Shown here piece by piece: positions 34,482 to 42,260 of a DNA stretch of 64,000 nt. Position numbers and translations under genes: made by a program. How positions within the stretch are numbered: position 1 is the first letter of the stretch; every line of letters begins with the position of its first letter. Below the pieces are notes generated by a model. The model was not told the origin of the DNA, ran no database searches, and saw only the letters and a program-made list of their open reading frames with translations. Location of the stretch: assembly GCA_964632995.1 (NCBI GenBank), contig CAZWDL010000013.1:20630-84629 (forward strand), written 5' to 3'. The stretch is from CAZWDL01 sp964632995 (GTDB lineage: Bacteria > Bacteroidota > Bacteroidia > Chitinophagales > Saprospiraceae).

Positions 34482-34829
34482 ATGGCCATCATGATAACCG
34501 ATGAGTGCATCAATTGCGGCGCCTGCGAACCGGAATGCCCGAACAACGCCATTTATGAAGGCGGCGTGGAATGGGCGCTTTCGGACGGCACCGGTGTCTC
34601 CGGCGAATACACACTGGGAGACGGTACGGTGACGGACGCCGACGAAGAGCACGAGCCCATTTCCGACGAATTTTACTACATCGTTCCCGACAAGTGCACT
34701 GAGTGCGTAGGCTTCCACGAGGAGCCCCAGTGTGCCGCTGTCTGCCCGGTAGACTGCTGCGTACCCGATCCGGAACACGAGGAAAGCGAAGACAAACTCT
34801 TGGGACGCAAGGAGCGCCTGCACCTTTGA
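34482..34829 (+). CDS. Ferredoxin, two 4Fe-4S clusters
   Basis: 115 residues. The first cluster motif is CINCGACEPECP (9-20) and the second is CTECVGFHEEPQCAAVCPVDC, with the extended loop between the second and third cysteines seen in YfhL/FdxN-type ferredoxins. About 45 residues of acidic sequence separate the two. It is a soluble cytoplasmic electron carrier; its partner enzyme is not adjacent. The gene is monocistronic with a promoter close upstream and two terminators downstream. Confidence 0.92.
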   Translation: MAIMITDECINCGACEPECPNNAIYEGGVEWALSDGTGVSGEYTLGDGTVTDADEEHEPISDEFYYIVPDKCTECVGFHEEPQCAAVCPVDCCVPDPEHEESEDKLLGRKERLHL

Positions 34830-34848
34830 GTGATAAAACAGACCAACT

Positions 34849-34883
34849 AAAAAGCCCGGCGGTTAGCACCAGCCGGGCTTTTT
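34849..34883. terminator. Bidirectional intrinsic terminator after ferredoxin
   Basis: AAAAAGCCCGGC (34849-34860) pairs perfectly with GCCGGGCTTTTT (34872-34883), with T-runs for both directions, 20 bp after the ferredoxin stop. Confidence 0.88.
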
Positions 34884-34917
34884 AGCTGAGGGAAAGATTC
34901 ATTTTTTATAACTATCG

Positions 34918-34943
34918 ATCACCGCTGCGCGGCGATTTTTTTT
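34918..34943 (+). terminator. Second rightward terminator
   Basis: ATC-A-CCGC pairs with GCGG-C-GAT (34918-34936, one mismatch) and is followed by eight T. It is in tandem with the terminator at 34849. Confidence 0.6.
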
Positions 34944-35099
34944 GCCCCGGATAGCACGAATTACCACAGATTATCATTTGGAGAAATCCATAAATCCCAA
35001 ATATTTCCATTCGATATTTCTAAAGATTTAGCAAAAATTATAGATCTTTTTGCCGGTCAGCGTAATTGGAATTACGGGCTCCGCTGTAGAAAAGCGATT

Positions 35100-35149
35100 G
35101 CAGGCTCCGGCAGTACCCGACTCTTGCTTACTGATCCCCGGCAACCTGC
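35100..35149 (+). other. Stem-loop in the SDR leader region
   Basis: Three nested pairings: GCAGG (35100-35104) with CCTGC (35145-35149), CCGG (35107-35110) with CCGG (35138-35141), and CAGTA (35111-35115) with TACTG (35129-35133), around a 13-nt loop. It may be a leader structure or a small RNA. I recognise no riboswitch class. Confidence 0.35.
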
Positions 35150-35237
35150 GGATGGCGAAACACGAACAGCACCCAAGCCGGAAAGCCCCCCATTCGGTTG
35201 CAAAACCTGCTCAGATACCTATAAATAGAACAAAAAT

Positions 35238-36005
35238 ATGGACATCACGAAAAACCTCTCCCTCGACGGCAAGGTCGCCGTCATCACCGGCGCCAGCAAG
35301 GGTATCGGCAAAGCTATCGCTCATACGCTAGGCATAGCCGGCGCCCGTGTCGTCATATCCAGTCGTAAGCAGGAAGCCCTCGACGCCGTCGTCGCCGAAT
35401 TCGAGCAAGACGGCATCGAAGCCACCGCTGTCGCTGCCCATGCAGGTAAATCGGAGGAGCTGCAGCATTTGGCGAAAGCCGCCATCGAAAACTACGGAGG
35501 CATCGACATCCTCGTCAATAACGCGGCTACCAATCCGGTTTTTGGTCCCGTAGAGAACACGGAGGAGTGGGCATACGATAAGATAATGGAGGTCAATGTG
35601 AAAGGACCTTTCGAACTGTGCAAGGCCGCCCTGCCGAGTATGAAGGAGCGCGGAGGCGGCGCGGTGCTGAATATCAGCAGCATCGGCGGACTGTCGCCGG
35701 AGCCTCAGCTCGGCATCTACAGCGTCAGCAAGGGCGCGCTGTTGTCCCTCACCAAGGTGCTGGCTAAAGAATGGGGCGGCTACGGCGTTCGCGTCAACGC
35801 AATCTGCCCGGGACTGATCAAGACCAAATTCAGCGAGGCACTGTGGAGCAACGAGCAGGTTCTGAAGTACATGAAAGCCCAGCTCCCCATCGCCCGCATC
35901 GGCACGGTCGATGAAGTGGCCGGGCTGGCGCTGTTCCTCTGCTCGCCGGCGGCCTCCTACTGTACGGGCGGGGTGTATACGGCGGATGGAGGACATACTG
36001 TTTAA
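35238..36005 (+). CDS. Short-chain dehydrogenase/reductase
   Basis: 255 residues of the classical SDR type. TGASKGIG (17-24) binds the cofactor, LVNNAATNP is the NNAG-like motif, NISSIGGLSPEPQLGIYSVSKGAL carries the Ser and the YxxxK catalytic pair, and the PG motif ICPGLIKTKF follows. The C-terminal GGVYTADGGHTV is also standard. It oxidises or reduces an alcohol/ketone with NAD(P)(H); the substrate is unknown, as a 3-oxoacyl reductase or a DHRS4-like carbonyl reductase would look the same. It is followed by fhs after 128 bp. Confidence 0.9.
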   Translation: MDITKNLSLDGKVAVITGASKGIGKAIAHTLGIAGARVVISSRKQEALDAVVAEFEQDGIEATAVAAHAGKSEELQHLAKAAIENYGGIDILVNNAATNPVFGPVENTEEWAYDKIMEVNVKGPFELCKAALPSMKERGGGAVLNISSIGGLSPEPQLGIYSVSKGALLSLTKVLAKEWGGYGVRVNAICPGLIKTKFSEALWSNEQVLKYMKAQLPIARIGTVDEVAGLALFLCSPAASYCTGGVYTADGGHTV

Positions 36006-36076
36006 AGGTTCCTGGATTTTGATTTCCTGGGTGGAGCAAAAGCCAGAGACAGTTTATTGCAGCTTTAGTTGTTCCC

Positions 36077-36133
36077 GAAACCATCTCGAACCATCTCTAA
36101 CAACATCAAACCAACTCTAACCATCTATTAACC
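36077..36133 (+). repeat. Degenerate decamer repeats upstream of fhs
   Basis: Tandem variants of AACCATCTCG (AACCATCTCG, AACCATCTCT, CAAACCAACTCT, AACCATCTAT) run right up to the fhs start codon. A related block lies in the leader of the gene starting at 43544, in the same sense relative to its gene. Confidence 0.6.
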
Positions 36134-37801
36134 ATGACCGACATTCAAATCGCCAATCAGGCAAAACTGAAAGACATCCGCGAGATCGCCGGCCAGCTCG
36201 GCGTCACGGAAGAAAACCTGCAACTCTACGGCCGCTACAAAGCCAAGCTACCGCTATCGCTGATCGACCGGGACAAAGTAAAGCAGAACAGGCTCGTCCT
36301 CGTCTCCGCCATCTCCCCCACCCCGGCCGGCGAGGGCAAGACCACTGTTTCGATCGGGCTAACGCAGGGCCTCAACCGCATCGGCAAGCAGGCCACGGCC
36401 GTGCTGCGCGAGCCCTCGCTGGGGCCCGTCTTCGGCATCAAGGGCGGGGCTACCGGCGGCGGCTACGCACAGGTGCTGCCCATGGAAGACATCAACCTGC
36501 ACTTCACCGGCGACTTCGCCGCCATCGAAAAGGCGCACAACCTGCTCGCCGCGCTCATCGACAACAACCTGCAGAATAAAAAATACGGCCTGGGTATCGA
36601 CCCCCGCACCGTCACCTGGAAACGCGTGATGGATATGAATGACCGCGCGCTTCGCAACGTCGTCATCGGCCTGGGCGGCATCACCATGGGCGTGCCCCGT
36701 GAAACCGGCTTCGACATTACGGCAGCCTCCGAAATCATGGCCATCCTTTGTCTGGCCGAAGACCTGGCCGACCTCAAGCGCCGCCTCGGCAACATTTTCG
36801 TGGGCTTTACCTTCGACCGCAAGCCCATCTACGCGCGCGATCTGCACGCCAACGGCGCCATGGCCGCACTGATGAAGGACGCTATCCGACCCAATCTGGT
36901 GCAGACCCTGGAAGGCAACCCCGCCATCATCCACGGCGGCCCCTTCGCCAATATCGCGCAGGGCACCAATACCGTCATTGCCACGCGCATGGGCCTCTCG
37001 CTTTCCGACTTTGTCATCACCGAAGCGGGCTTCGGCTTTGACCTGGGCGCCGAAAAATTCTTCGATATCAAATGCGTCTCGGCCGGGCTTTCGCCCAATG
37101 CCGTCGTTCTCGTCGCCACCATTCGCGCGCTGAAGTACCACGGCGGCGTCGCCCTTGCCGATTTGAACGAGCCTAATCCGGAAGCGGTGAAGGGAGGTTT
37201 GGAAAATCTGGAAAAACACCTGGAGAACATCCGCCAGTTCAACGTGCCGGCAGTCGTGGCGATCAATCGCTTCACACAGGATACGGATGCCGAGGTGGAA
37301 GTCATCCAGCAAAAATGTAAATCGTTGGGTGTCGATGCCATCGTCACCGAGGTATGGGCCGAAGGAGGCGCGGGCGCCGAAGAACTGGCCGCCAAGGTCG
37401 CCGAAGTCGCCGAAGGCAACCATACGCCCTTCACGCCGCTCTACGACTGGAAGCAGCCGGTGGAAGAAAAGGTTGAAGCAGTGGCCAAAAAAATCTACGG
37501 CGCCAGCGCCATCGACTACACCACGCAGGCCCGTCGAGACCTGCGTAAGATTGAGCGCCTGGAACTGAGCCACCTGCCGGTCTGCATCGCCAAAACGCAA
37601 AAATCGCTCTCCGACAACCCCAAACTACTGGGTCGGCCGAAGGACTTCGTCGTCACCGTACGCGAAATCGAAATCGCCGCCGGCGCAGAATTCCTCATTC
37701 CTATCACCGGTGATATCATGCGCATGCCCGGCCTGCCCTCCAAGCCGGCAGCCGAACAGATTGATATTGATGAGGAGGGGAATATATCGGGGTTGTTCTA
37801 G
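36134..37801 (+). CDS. fhs: Formate--tetrahydrofolate ligase
   Basis: 555 residues, full length for the family. The P-loop is TPAGEGKT (63-70), preceded by LVLVSAISP and followed by LREPSLGPVFGIKGGATGGGYAQV, the conserved block that binds formyl phosphate and folate. DINLHFTGDFAAIEKAHNLLAA is a further signature. The enzyme joins formate to tetrahydrofolate with ATP, feeding 10-formyl-THF to purine and other one-carbon reactions. No folD is nearby. The leader is made of AACCATCTCG-like decamers directly before the ATG. Confidence 0.96.
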   Translation: MTDIQIANQAKLKDIREIAGQLGVTEENLQLYGRYKAKLPLSLIDRDKVKQNRLVLVSAISPTPAGEGKTTVSIGLTQGLNRIGKQATAVLREPSLGPVFGIKGGATGGGYAQVLPMEDINLHFTGDFAAIEKAHNLLAALIDNNLQNKKYGLGIDPRTVTWKRVMDMNDRALRNVVIGLGGITMGVPRETGFDITAASEIMAILCLAEDLADLKRRLGNIFVGFTFDRKPIYARDLHANGAMAALMKDAIRPNLVQTLEGNPAIIHGGPFANIAQGTNTVIATRMGLSLSDFVITEAGFGFDLGAEKFFDIKCVSAGLSPNAVVLVATIRALKYHGGVALADLNEPNPEAVKGGLENLEKHLENIRQFNVPAVVAINRFTQDTDAEVEVIQQKCKSLGVDAIVTEVWAEGGAGAEELAAKVAEVAEGNHTPFTPLYDWKQPVEEKVEAVAKKIYGASAIDYTTQARRDLRKIERLELSHLPVCIAKTQKSLSDNPKLLGRPKDFVVTVREIEIAAGAEFLIPITGDIMRMPGLPSKPAAEQIDIDEEGNISGLF

Positions 37802-37907
37802 CGGACGCCGCCAGAAGTTTTTAGGCTTTCTTTTGGTAAAAAGAAAATACTGACCCGCCCACTTAGCCCAAATCATTCCTGGGTTAAGGAAAACGAAGCA
37901 GTAAGGG

Positions 37908-38156
37908 CTAGTCGACCAGGTGATCTTCCAGCCGCTTGCCGCGCTGGATTTCGCGGAGTTTTTCCTGGCAGGTTTCACACTGTCCCAGGTGGCTGATCAC
38001 GTGCTGGTAGTCTTCGCTGCCGCGGCGCAAGCGTCCGTAGAGAAAATCCTTGAGGGTGCGTTCTTCCACGCATTGGTAAGACTTATAGATATTGCGGCCT
38101 ATATGAAAGAGCAAATAGGCCATGCCGATCAAAAGGCCGAGAATGAGATAGGTCAT
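37908..38156 (-). CDS. Small membrane protein with anti-sigma-type zinc finger
   Basis: 82 residues from the ATG at 38156, which avoids overlap with the upstream gene; a longer frame reaches 38219. One N-terminal helix (about 3-19) is followed by a cytoplasmic or external segment with Cys29, then HLGQCETC (His56, Cys60, Cys63). This matches the H-x3-C-x2-C pattern and spacing of zf-HC2/anti-sigma zinc-binding domains. The order is reversed from classical anti-sigma factors, whose zinc domain precedes the helix. No sigma gene is adjacent, so a regulatory role is only a guess. It follows the PLP enzyme gene by 31 bp. Confidence 0.65.
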   Translation of the reverse strand: MTYLILGLLIGMAYLLFHIGRNIYKSYQCVEERTLKDFLYGRLRRGSEDYQHVISHLGQCETCQEKLREIQRGKRLEDHLVD

Positions 38157-38187
38157 TTGAACAGGTTTAGAAAGTCCTTGGTTGCGA

Positions 38188-39351
38188 TCAATGTACTTTA
38201 GTTTTTCTCGCTGTCGCAAAACAACTCAGCAGTCGTTCGAAATCGCTGTCATCGTTGTAGACGTGGGGCGCCACGCGGATGGCGTCGCCCCTCACTGATA
38301 CATAAACGCGATTGTTCTGCAATTGGTTGGCTAACACGTTGGAATCGAAGTTAGTTCCGGGGCGGAGGCCGAAGAGATGGCCGCTGCGCTGAGCTTCATC
38401 CTCTATCCGGCAGCCCATATCGCGAAGTTTGGCCAGCGGAGCGGCCGAGAGCGATTTGGTATATTCCTGAATATTGGCAATGCCCCAATCGAGCAGCTGA
38501 TCCAGGGCGCGGTCGAGCATGGGTACGAGGATGAAATTGCTCTGCTCGCCGACGGAGTAGCGGCCGGCCAGGGGCTGGTATTCGCCCTGGTATTGCACCA
38601 GGTTTTTGAAATCCTCACTTTCCAGGCGATTGATCCAGTTTTCTTCGATGGGCACGCCGTTGTCGAAGCGGGGGCCGTAGTAGGCCAGGCCGGTGGCATA
38701 GGGACCCAACAGCCACTTGTAGCCCGCGCAGATGAGGGCGTCGGGCTGGTATTCAGCCACATCGAAGGGCAGGGCGCCTACCGACTGCGTACCATCGATG
38801 ACAAGCAGGGCCCCTACCTCGCGGCTGCGCGCCCTGATGGCTTTCAGGTCGAACACCGTCCCGTCGGTCCAGTGCGTATGCCCGAGGGCGACCAGGGCGG
38901 TCTGCTCGCCAATAGCTTCCAGCAGCGCCGCGTTCCAGGCTGCCGTGCGGTTTTCGGCATCGGGCGCGGGCACGCTTACGATGTTGGCGCCGGCGTCCGC
39001 TGCAATGCGCTGCCAAGGATAGTAGTTGCTGGGAAACTGGTCGCCGGCGACGAGCACCTCCTGCCCTTTTTCCAGGGAAATATTATTGGCCACATTCGCC
39101 AGGCCGTAGGAAGCGGAAGGGGTAAGTGCGATCCGCTCCGGCTGCGGCACATTGACCAGACGGGCAAATTTTTCCTTAAGGCTTCGGACCGTGCTAAAGA
39201 AATCTTCGGGATGAAGGAGATAGGGCTGGTTTTTCATGCTGACCATCGCGTGGCCGGTGGCCTCCACGGTGCGTAGCTGCGGCGACATGTAGGCGCAGTT
39301 GAGGTAGGCCTCGTCATCCGGTAACTGAAACAGGTCTTTCTGGCAATTCAT
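38188..39351 (-). CDS. Class V aminotransferase-like PLP enzyme
   Basis: 387 residues of fold-type I. The cofactor lysine is Lys212 in ICAGYKWLLGPYATG. VALGHTHWTDGTVFDLKAI and LLVIDGTQSVGALPFDV supply the PLP-ring and Asp contacts. Overall it looks like the NifS/CsdA/kynureninase-like branch, but the mobile loop with the active-site cysteine of cysteine desulfurases is not evident, so sulfur transfer is unlikely. The substrate is unknown. It is followed closely by the small zinc-finger membrane protein, and dispersed repeat copy 3 lies upstream. Confidence 0.85.
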   Translation of the reverse strand: MNCQKDLFQLPDDEAYLNCAYMSPQLRTVEATGHAMVSMKNQPYLLHPEDFFSTVRSLKEKFARLVNVPQPERIALTPSASYGLANVANNISLEKGQEVLVAGDQFPSNYYPWQRIAADAGANIVSVPAPDAENRTAAWNAALLEAIGEQTALVALGHTHWTDGTVFDLKAIRARSREVGALLVIDGTQSVGALPFDVAEYQPDALICAGYKWLLGPYATGLAYYGPRFDNGVPIEENWINRLESEDFKNLVQYQGEYQPLAGRYSVGEQSNFILVPMLDRALDQLLDWGIANIQEYTKSLSAAPLAKLRDMGCRIEDEAQRSGHLFGLRPGTNFDSNVLANQLQNNRVYVSVRGDAIRVAPHVYNDDSDFERLLSCFATARKTKVH

Positions 39352-39400
39352 GCAGCAGTATAGCTTTTCCGGTAAAGGTAGGAAAATCGACAGGAAAAGC

Positions 39401-39415
39401 CTTAACCCGGATTAA
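39401..39415. repeat. Dispersed near-palindromic motif, copy 3
   Basis: CTTAACCCGGATTAA, identical to copies at 2382 and 9024, between the PLP enzyme start and the stop of the barrel-domain gene. Confidence 0.8.
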
Positions 39416-39427
39416 CTCCGCCCTGAA

Positions 39428-40774
39428 TCACTTCAGCAGATACCCCAAGCCGAAACCCAGATAGCTATTGTAGGATTCGTAATAACCGGAACGAACCAGA
39501 TCGGTCAGTCCATGGTGGTATTCCAGCTGTAGTAGTATGCGCCGGGACGGCCGGAAAGAGAGCCCGCCGTTGAGGCCGAATTCCCAGTTGCGCAGTAGTT
39601 CCTCACTGATGGGCTGGTTGACCGCTGTACTCAATAAATCGTAAGTCTGCCTGTCCAGGCTGAAGGAAAAGCTGCCGGTAGGACGCTGGAAATTCACCTG
39701 ATTCTTTTGTTTAGCGGAAAAAACATAGCCGGCAGTAGCCCCTGTAGATATACCCCAGCGCCGGCCGATACGAAATTGGATATTGGCCGGAAGGGACAAG
39801 CGATGGGTTCTCGCAGCCAGACTTCCACCCGGCGGCAAAGCGGCCTGTACCGCCTCCATGTCGTCCTGCTCGCGCCCCGGCTGCTGCGGGAAAGCTACCG
39901 GGCTGGATTCATCCATTGTTCCATGGCCGGGCCGGTAAAAATCACGTTGCTGAAAAGCGTAGCCCAGTCCTGTTTGAAGAGACCAGCGGGAAGCTCCGAA
40001 GCGATATCCGGCGCTTAGGCCGGCCTCGACACCACTGCCGAATCCTTCGCGGAAAGACAGTACGGCGGCCCGTACGCCAAGCTGATCGGGGACCAAAAAG
40101 AAAGAGGATCGCCGGCGGGTTACCATGTCGGCGGGCAGGACCAGAAGAAGATTGAAAGTAGAATTTAGTTTTGTCGCCCCGGACGGAAGCTGATCAGTAG
40201 TCATCAGAGCCTCTCTTTCCTGGCGAGTTGATGGAGAATTGATTTCCGGCACTTCCATCGAAACCGGTTGATTTTGTTCTTCCAACTGTGCTAATCCACC
40301 TCCGGCATTGGGCTCCTCAGTATCCTCGATTACATTTTCAATGGTATTGGAACCGGGAGGCGTAACTGAAGAAATTCGCGCTGCCGGATCACCTTCATTC
40401 GAAGCTGCTTCAACATCACCGGCCTGTGCGGTATTGGCCTTAGTAGTGCCTTCGGCCGCCCTCGTCTCCTGAGTGGAAATTTGATCGATCGATCTCTCGT
40501 CGTCATTTGATTGCTTCAGGTCCTCTTTAGCCGAAGCAGCGCCGGTAAGTGCCGGCTTATCGAGGGTGGCCGTGGGCTGCGGTACACGCCGCCTTCCTTC
40601 TCCATCCAGGAAGTAAACGGCACCGAGGCCCAGGCTCAGCAGCAACAGCAGAGCCAGCCAGCCGGCGCGCCGGCGACGCCACCAGGGCAACACGGGCATA
40701 TCCCGGTCCATGAGCTTGCGCATCTCCTGCCAACCATGGTCTACAAACTGCTCGTCCCACTGATTATCCTGCAT
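39428..40774 (-). CDS. Putative anti-sigma factor fused to a barrel-like domain
   Basis: 448 residues in three parts: an N-terminal soluble segment (1-36) ending in WWRRRR, one strong membrane helix (about 39-56), a low-complexity linker rich in Glu, Asn, Thr and Ser (about 60-205), and a C-terminal domain of alternating strands (about 206-448) ending in YLGFGLGYLLK, like porin-type outer-membrane barrels. Its start overlaps the end of the ECF sigma gene by 11 bp, the usual place for an anti-sigma factor. The N-terminal segment may bind the sigma factor. A helix and a barrel in one chain is topologically odd. Confidence 0.7.
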   Translation of the reverse strand: MQDNQWDEQFVDHGWQEMRKLMDRDMPVLPWWRRRRAGWLALLLLLSLGLGAVYFLDGEGRRRVPQPTATLDKPALTGAASAKEDLKQSNDDERSIDQISTQETRAAEGTTKANTAQAGDVEAASNEGDPAARISSVTPPGSNTIENVIEDTEEPNAGGGLAQLEEQNQPVSMEVPEINSPSTRQEREALMTTDQLPSGATKLNSTFNLLLVLPADMVTRRRSSFFLVPDQLGVRAAVLSFREGFGSGVEAGLSAGYRFGASRWSLQTGLGYAFQQRDFYRPGHGTMDESSPVAFPQQPGREQDDMEAVQAALPPGGSLAARTHRLSLPANIQFRIGRRWGISTGATAGYVFSAKQKNQVNFQRPTGSFSFSLDRQTYDLLSTAVNQPISEELLRNWEFGLNGGLSFRPSRRILLQLEYHHGLTDLVRSGYYESYNSYLGFGLGYLLK

Positions 40775-41324
40775 AGTAGTTTGAATTGTAGTGCTTGCTG
40801 ATCAATTGTTTGAGTTTTTTGCGCGCCGTGGACAAATGCCACTTCGAGGTGCCCGAACTGATGCCGAGCCGCTCGCCGATCTCCACGTGAGTATAGCCCT
40901 CAATCGCGTAGAGAATAAATACCTCCCGTGTCGCCTCGGGCAACAGCTCGACCAGTTTCATGATATCTTCCAGGTATAATTGTTGCATGGCCTGCGCCGA
41001 AATAGGCGCGTCGCGCTCTTCCAGGTCCAGAAAATGAACGGGTTTAGTATTCTTCCGGAAATAATCGGACAGGCTATGAAATACCAGCTTGCGTATCCAT
41101 CCCTCCAGCGATCCGGTAAAGGAAAAAGTGTGCAGCTTTTTAAAGACCCGCAGAAACCCTGCGTTGATGATCTCCAGCGCCTGATCGCGATCCTGCGTGT
41201 AGCGCATAACCATCCGCAGCATCGCCGGAAAAAAACGGCGATAGAGCATCTCCTGGTAGTAGCGGTCGTTTTTCAGACAGCCCTGCACCAACTCTTCATC
41301 TGTAAACTGCGCTGGTTTTGGCAT
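40764..41324 (-). CDS. ECF-type RNA polymerase sigma factor
   Basis: 186 residues. Region 2 is LYRRFFPAMLRMVMRYTQDRDQALEIINAGFLRVFKKLHTF with the -10 binding helix; region 4 is LLPEATREVFILYAIEGYTHVEIGERLGISSGTSKWHLSTARKKL, a helix-turn-helix for the -33 element. Such sigma factors are usually held by a membrane anti-sigma factor, and the overlapping downstream gene (11 bp) is placed for that role. The target regulon is unknown. No autoregulatory promoter could be fixed upstream. Confidence 0.92.
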   Translation of the reverse strand: MPKPAQFTDEELVQGCLKNDRYYQEMLYRRFFPAMLRMVMRYTQDRDQALEIINAGFLRVFKKLHTFSFTGSLEGWIRKLVFHSLSDYFRKNTKPVHFLDLEERDAPISAQAMQQLYLEDIMKLVELLPEATREVFILYAIEGYTHVEIGERLGISSGTSKWHLSTARKKLKQLISKHYNSNYYAG

Positions 41325-41400
41325 TAACTGTGATTAATTGATAGCCTGTTTCTTGATCTGCAAATTTTGTTAACCTGGACGTCCCGTTTCCAGTTGGAAA

Positions 41401-41440
41401 GATGCTGGGTGCTGGATGCTGGCGCCCATCCAGTATCGAG
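41401..41440. repeat. CTGGATGCTGG-type repeat block
   Basis: GATGCTGGGTGCTGGATGCTGG and then CATCCAGTATCGAG, built from TGCTGGA-like heptamers and their complement. Related blocks lie at 16772-16807, 53708-53729, 55808-55851 and 55935-55980. Confidence 0.6.
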
Positions 41441-42214
41441 TCAAAACACAATTCCCAGTCTGATATTCAACCGCTTATACCCTTTCTTCTCAATCTCCAT
41501 TTCCCCCCATCCGCCGATAAAACGTTCGAAGCGGGCGCGTTGGTATTGGAAGCCGAGTTCGGTAACAAAGTTCACGCCGGCGGAGCCGCCCCAGCGTAGT
41601 CCGAGGGCGGGATTGACGAACAATCCCCCTTGTGCTCCGGCAACCAGATTATCATTTTCTTTAAAAGCGACGCCGTAGCCCAGGCGCATGGCGTAGAAGG
41701 GCGCAAAGCGGCTGGCCGACAAATATCCTCTTGCTTCCGCAAAAATGGGATAGATGATTTCGCTTTCCCGCGGAGAATAGCCGTCTACCGCGATACCACC
41801 ACCTACCCCGAGCTGCCGTTTGAACATATGGCCGGCGACAGCCAGCAGGTTCCAGCTGCCCGTTTCAGCGCTGCGGGAGGTGCGCCCCAGCGTGATGCCG
41901 GCCAGCGTGGAAAAGTAAAGCCCCTCTTCCCGGAATTCGTATTGTTTCCGGGGCTTCACCGGTGGAATGTTTTCCTCCCCTCCCTGCACGAGTCGCCTGA
42001 TCTTCCGCTGTTCGAACTCAACGCGATCTCCGGTCGACAACTCAAAGACGATGCGTTCTCCCTGGATATAGTACAACAGGCGCCCCTTCAGCACGCTGCC
42101 GTCCCGGAGGTAGAGCAAATCGGAATAGGTGCTCACTGCCGTGGTGTCCTGGGCCCAGCTGTACGCCGAGGTCCAAAGCAGACAGATTAAAAAAAGCAGG
42201 CGTAAGACATTCAT
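41441..42214 (-). CDS. Outer-membrane-like protein of unknown function
   Basis: 257 residues from the ATG at 42214, which opens a good signal peptide (MNVLRLLFLICLLWTSAYSWAQ). The next 55 residues (LLYLRDGSVLKGRLLYYIQGERIVFELSTGDRVEF) look like a small beta domain seen in many Bacteroidota envelope proteins. The rest is strand-rich with Gly and aromatics and ends in LNIRLGIVF, as for an eight- to ten-strand outer-membrane barrel. No function is known. It reads leftward between the LVIVD gene and the sigma gene. Confidence 0.75.
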   Translation of the reverse strand: MNVLRLLFLICLLWTSAYSWAQDTTAVSTYSDLLYLRDGSVLKGRLLYYIQGERIVFELSTGDRVEFEQRKIRRLVQGGEENIPPVKPRKQYEFREEGLYFSTLAGITLGRTSRSAETGSWNLLAVAGHMFKRQLGVGGGIAVDGYSPRESEIIYPIFAEARGYLSASRFAPFYAMRLGYGVAFKENDNLVAGAQGGLFVNPALGLRWGGSAGVNFVTELGFQYQRARFERFIGGWGEMEIEKKGYKRLNIRLGIVF

Positions 42215-42260
42215 CTGGATTGCGTTAATTTCAAGAGTCAACAGGTCATTTGCTGGAGAG

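Larger units (their letters stand above)
34884..35237. other. Intergenic region with second terminator and stem-loop
   Basis: 354 bp. It holds a second terminator (34918-34943), an AT-rich stretch to about 35050, then a GC-rich part with a strong stem-loop (35100-35149) before the SDR gene. No supported reading frame. Confidence 0.6.

Noticed and set aside
36359..37600. A 413-codon leftward open frame opposite fhs
   Set aside because: It lies wholly within fhs on the other strand, with repetitive Gly/Asp/Val composition typical of antisense reading of coding DNA.
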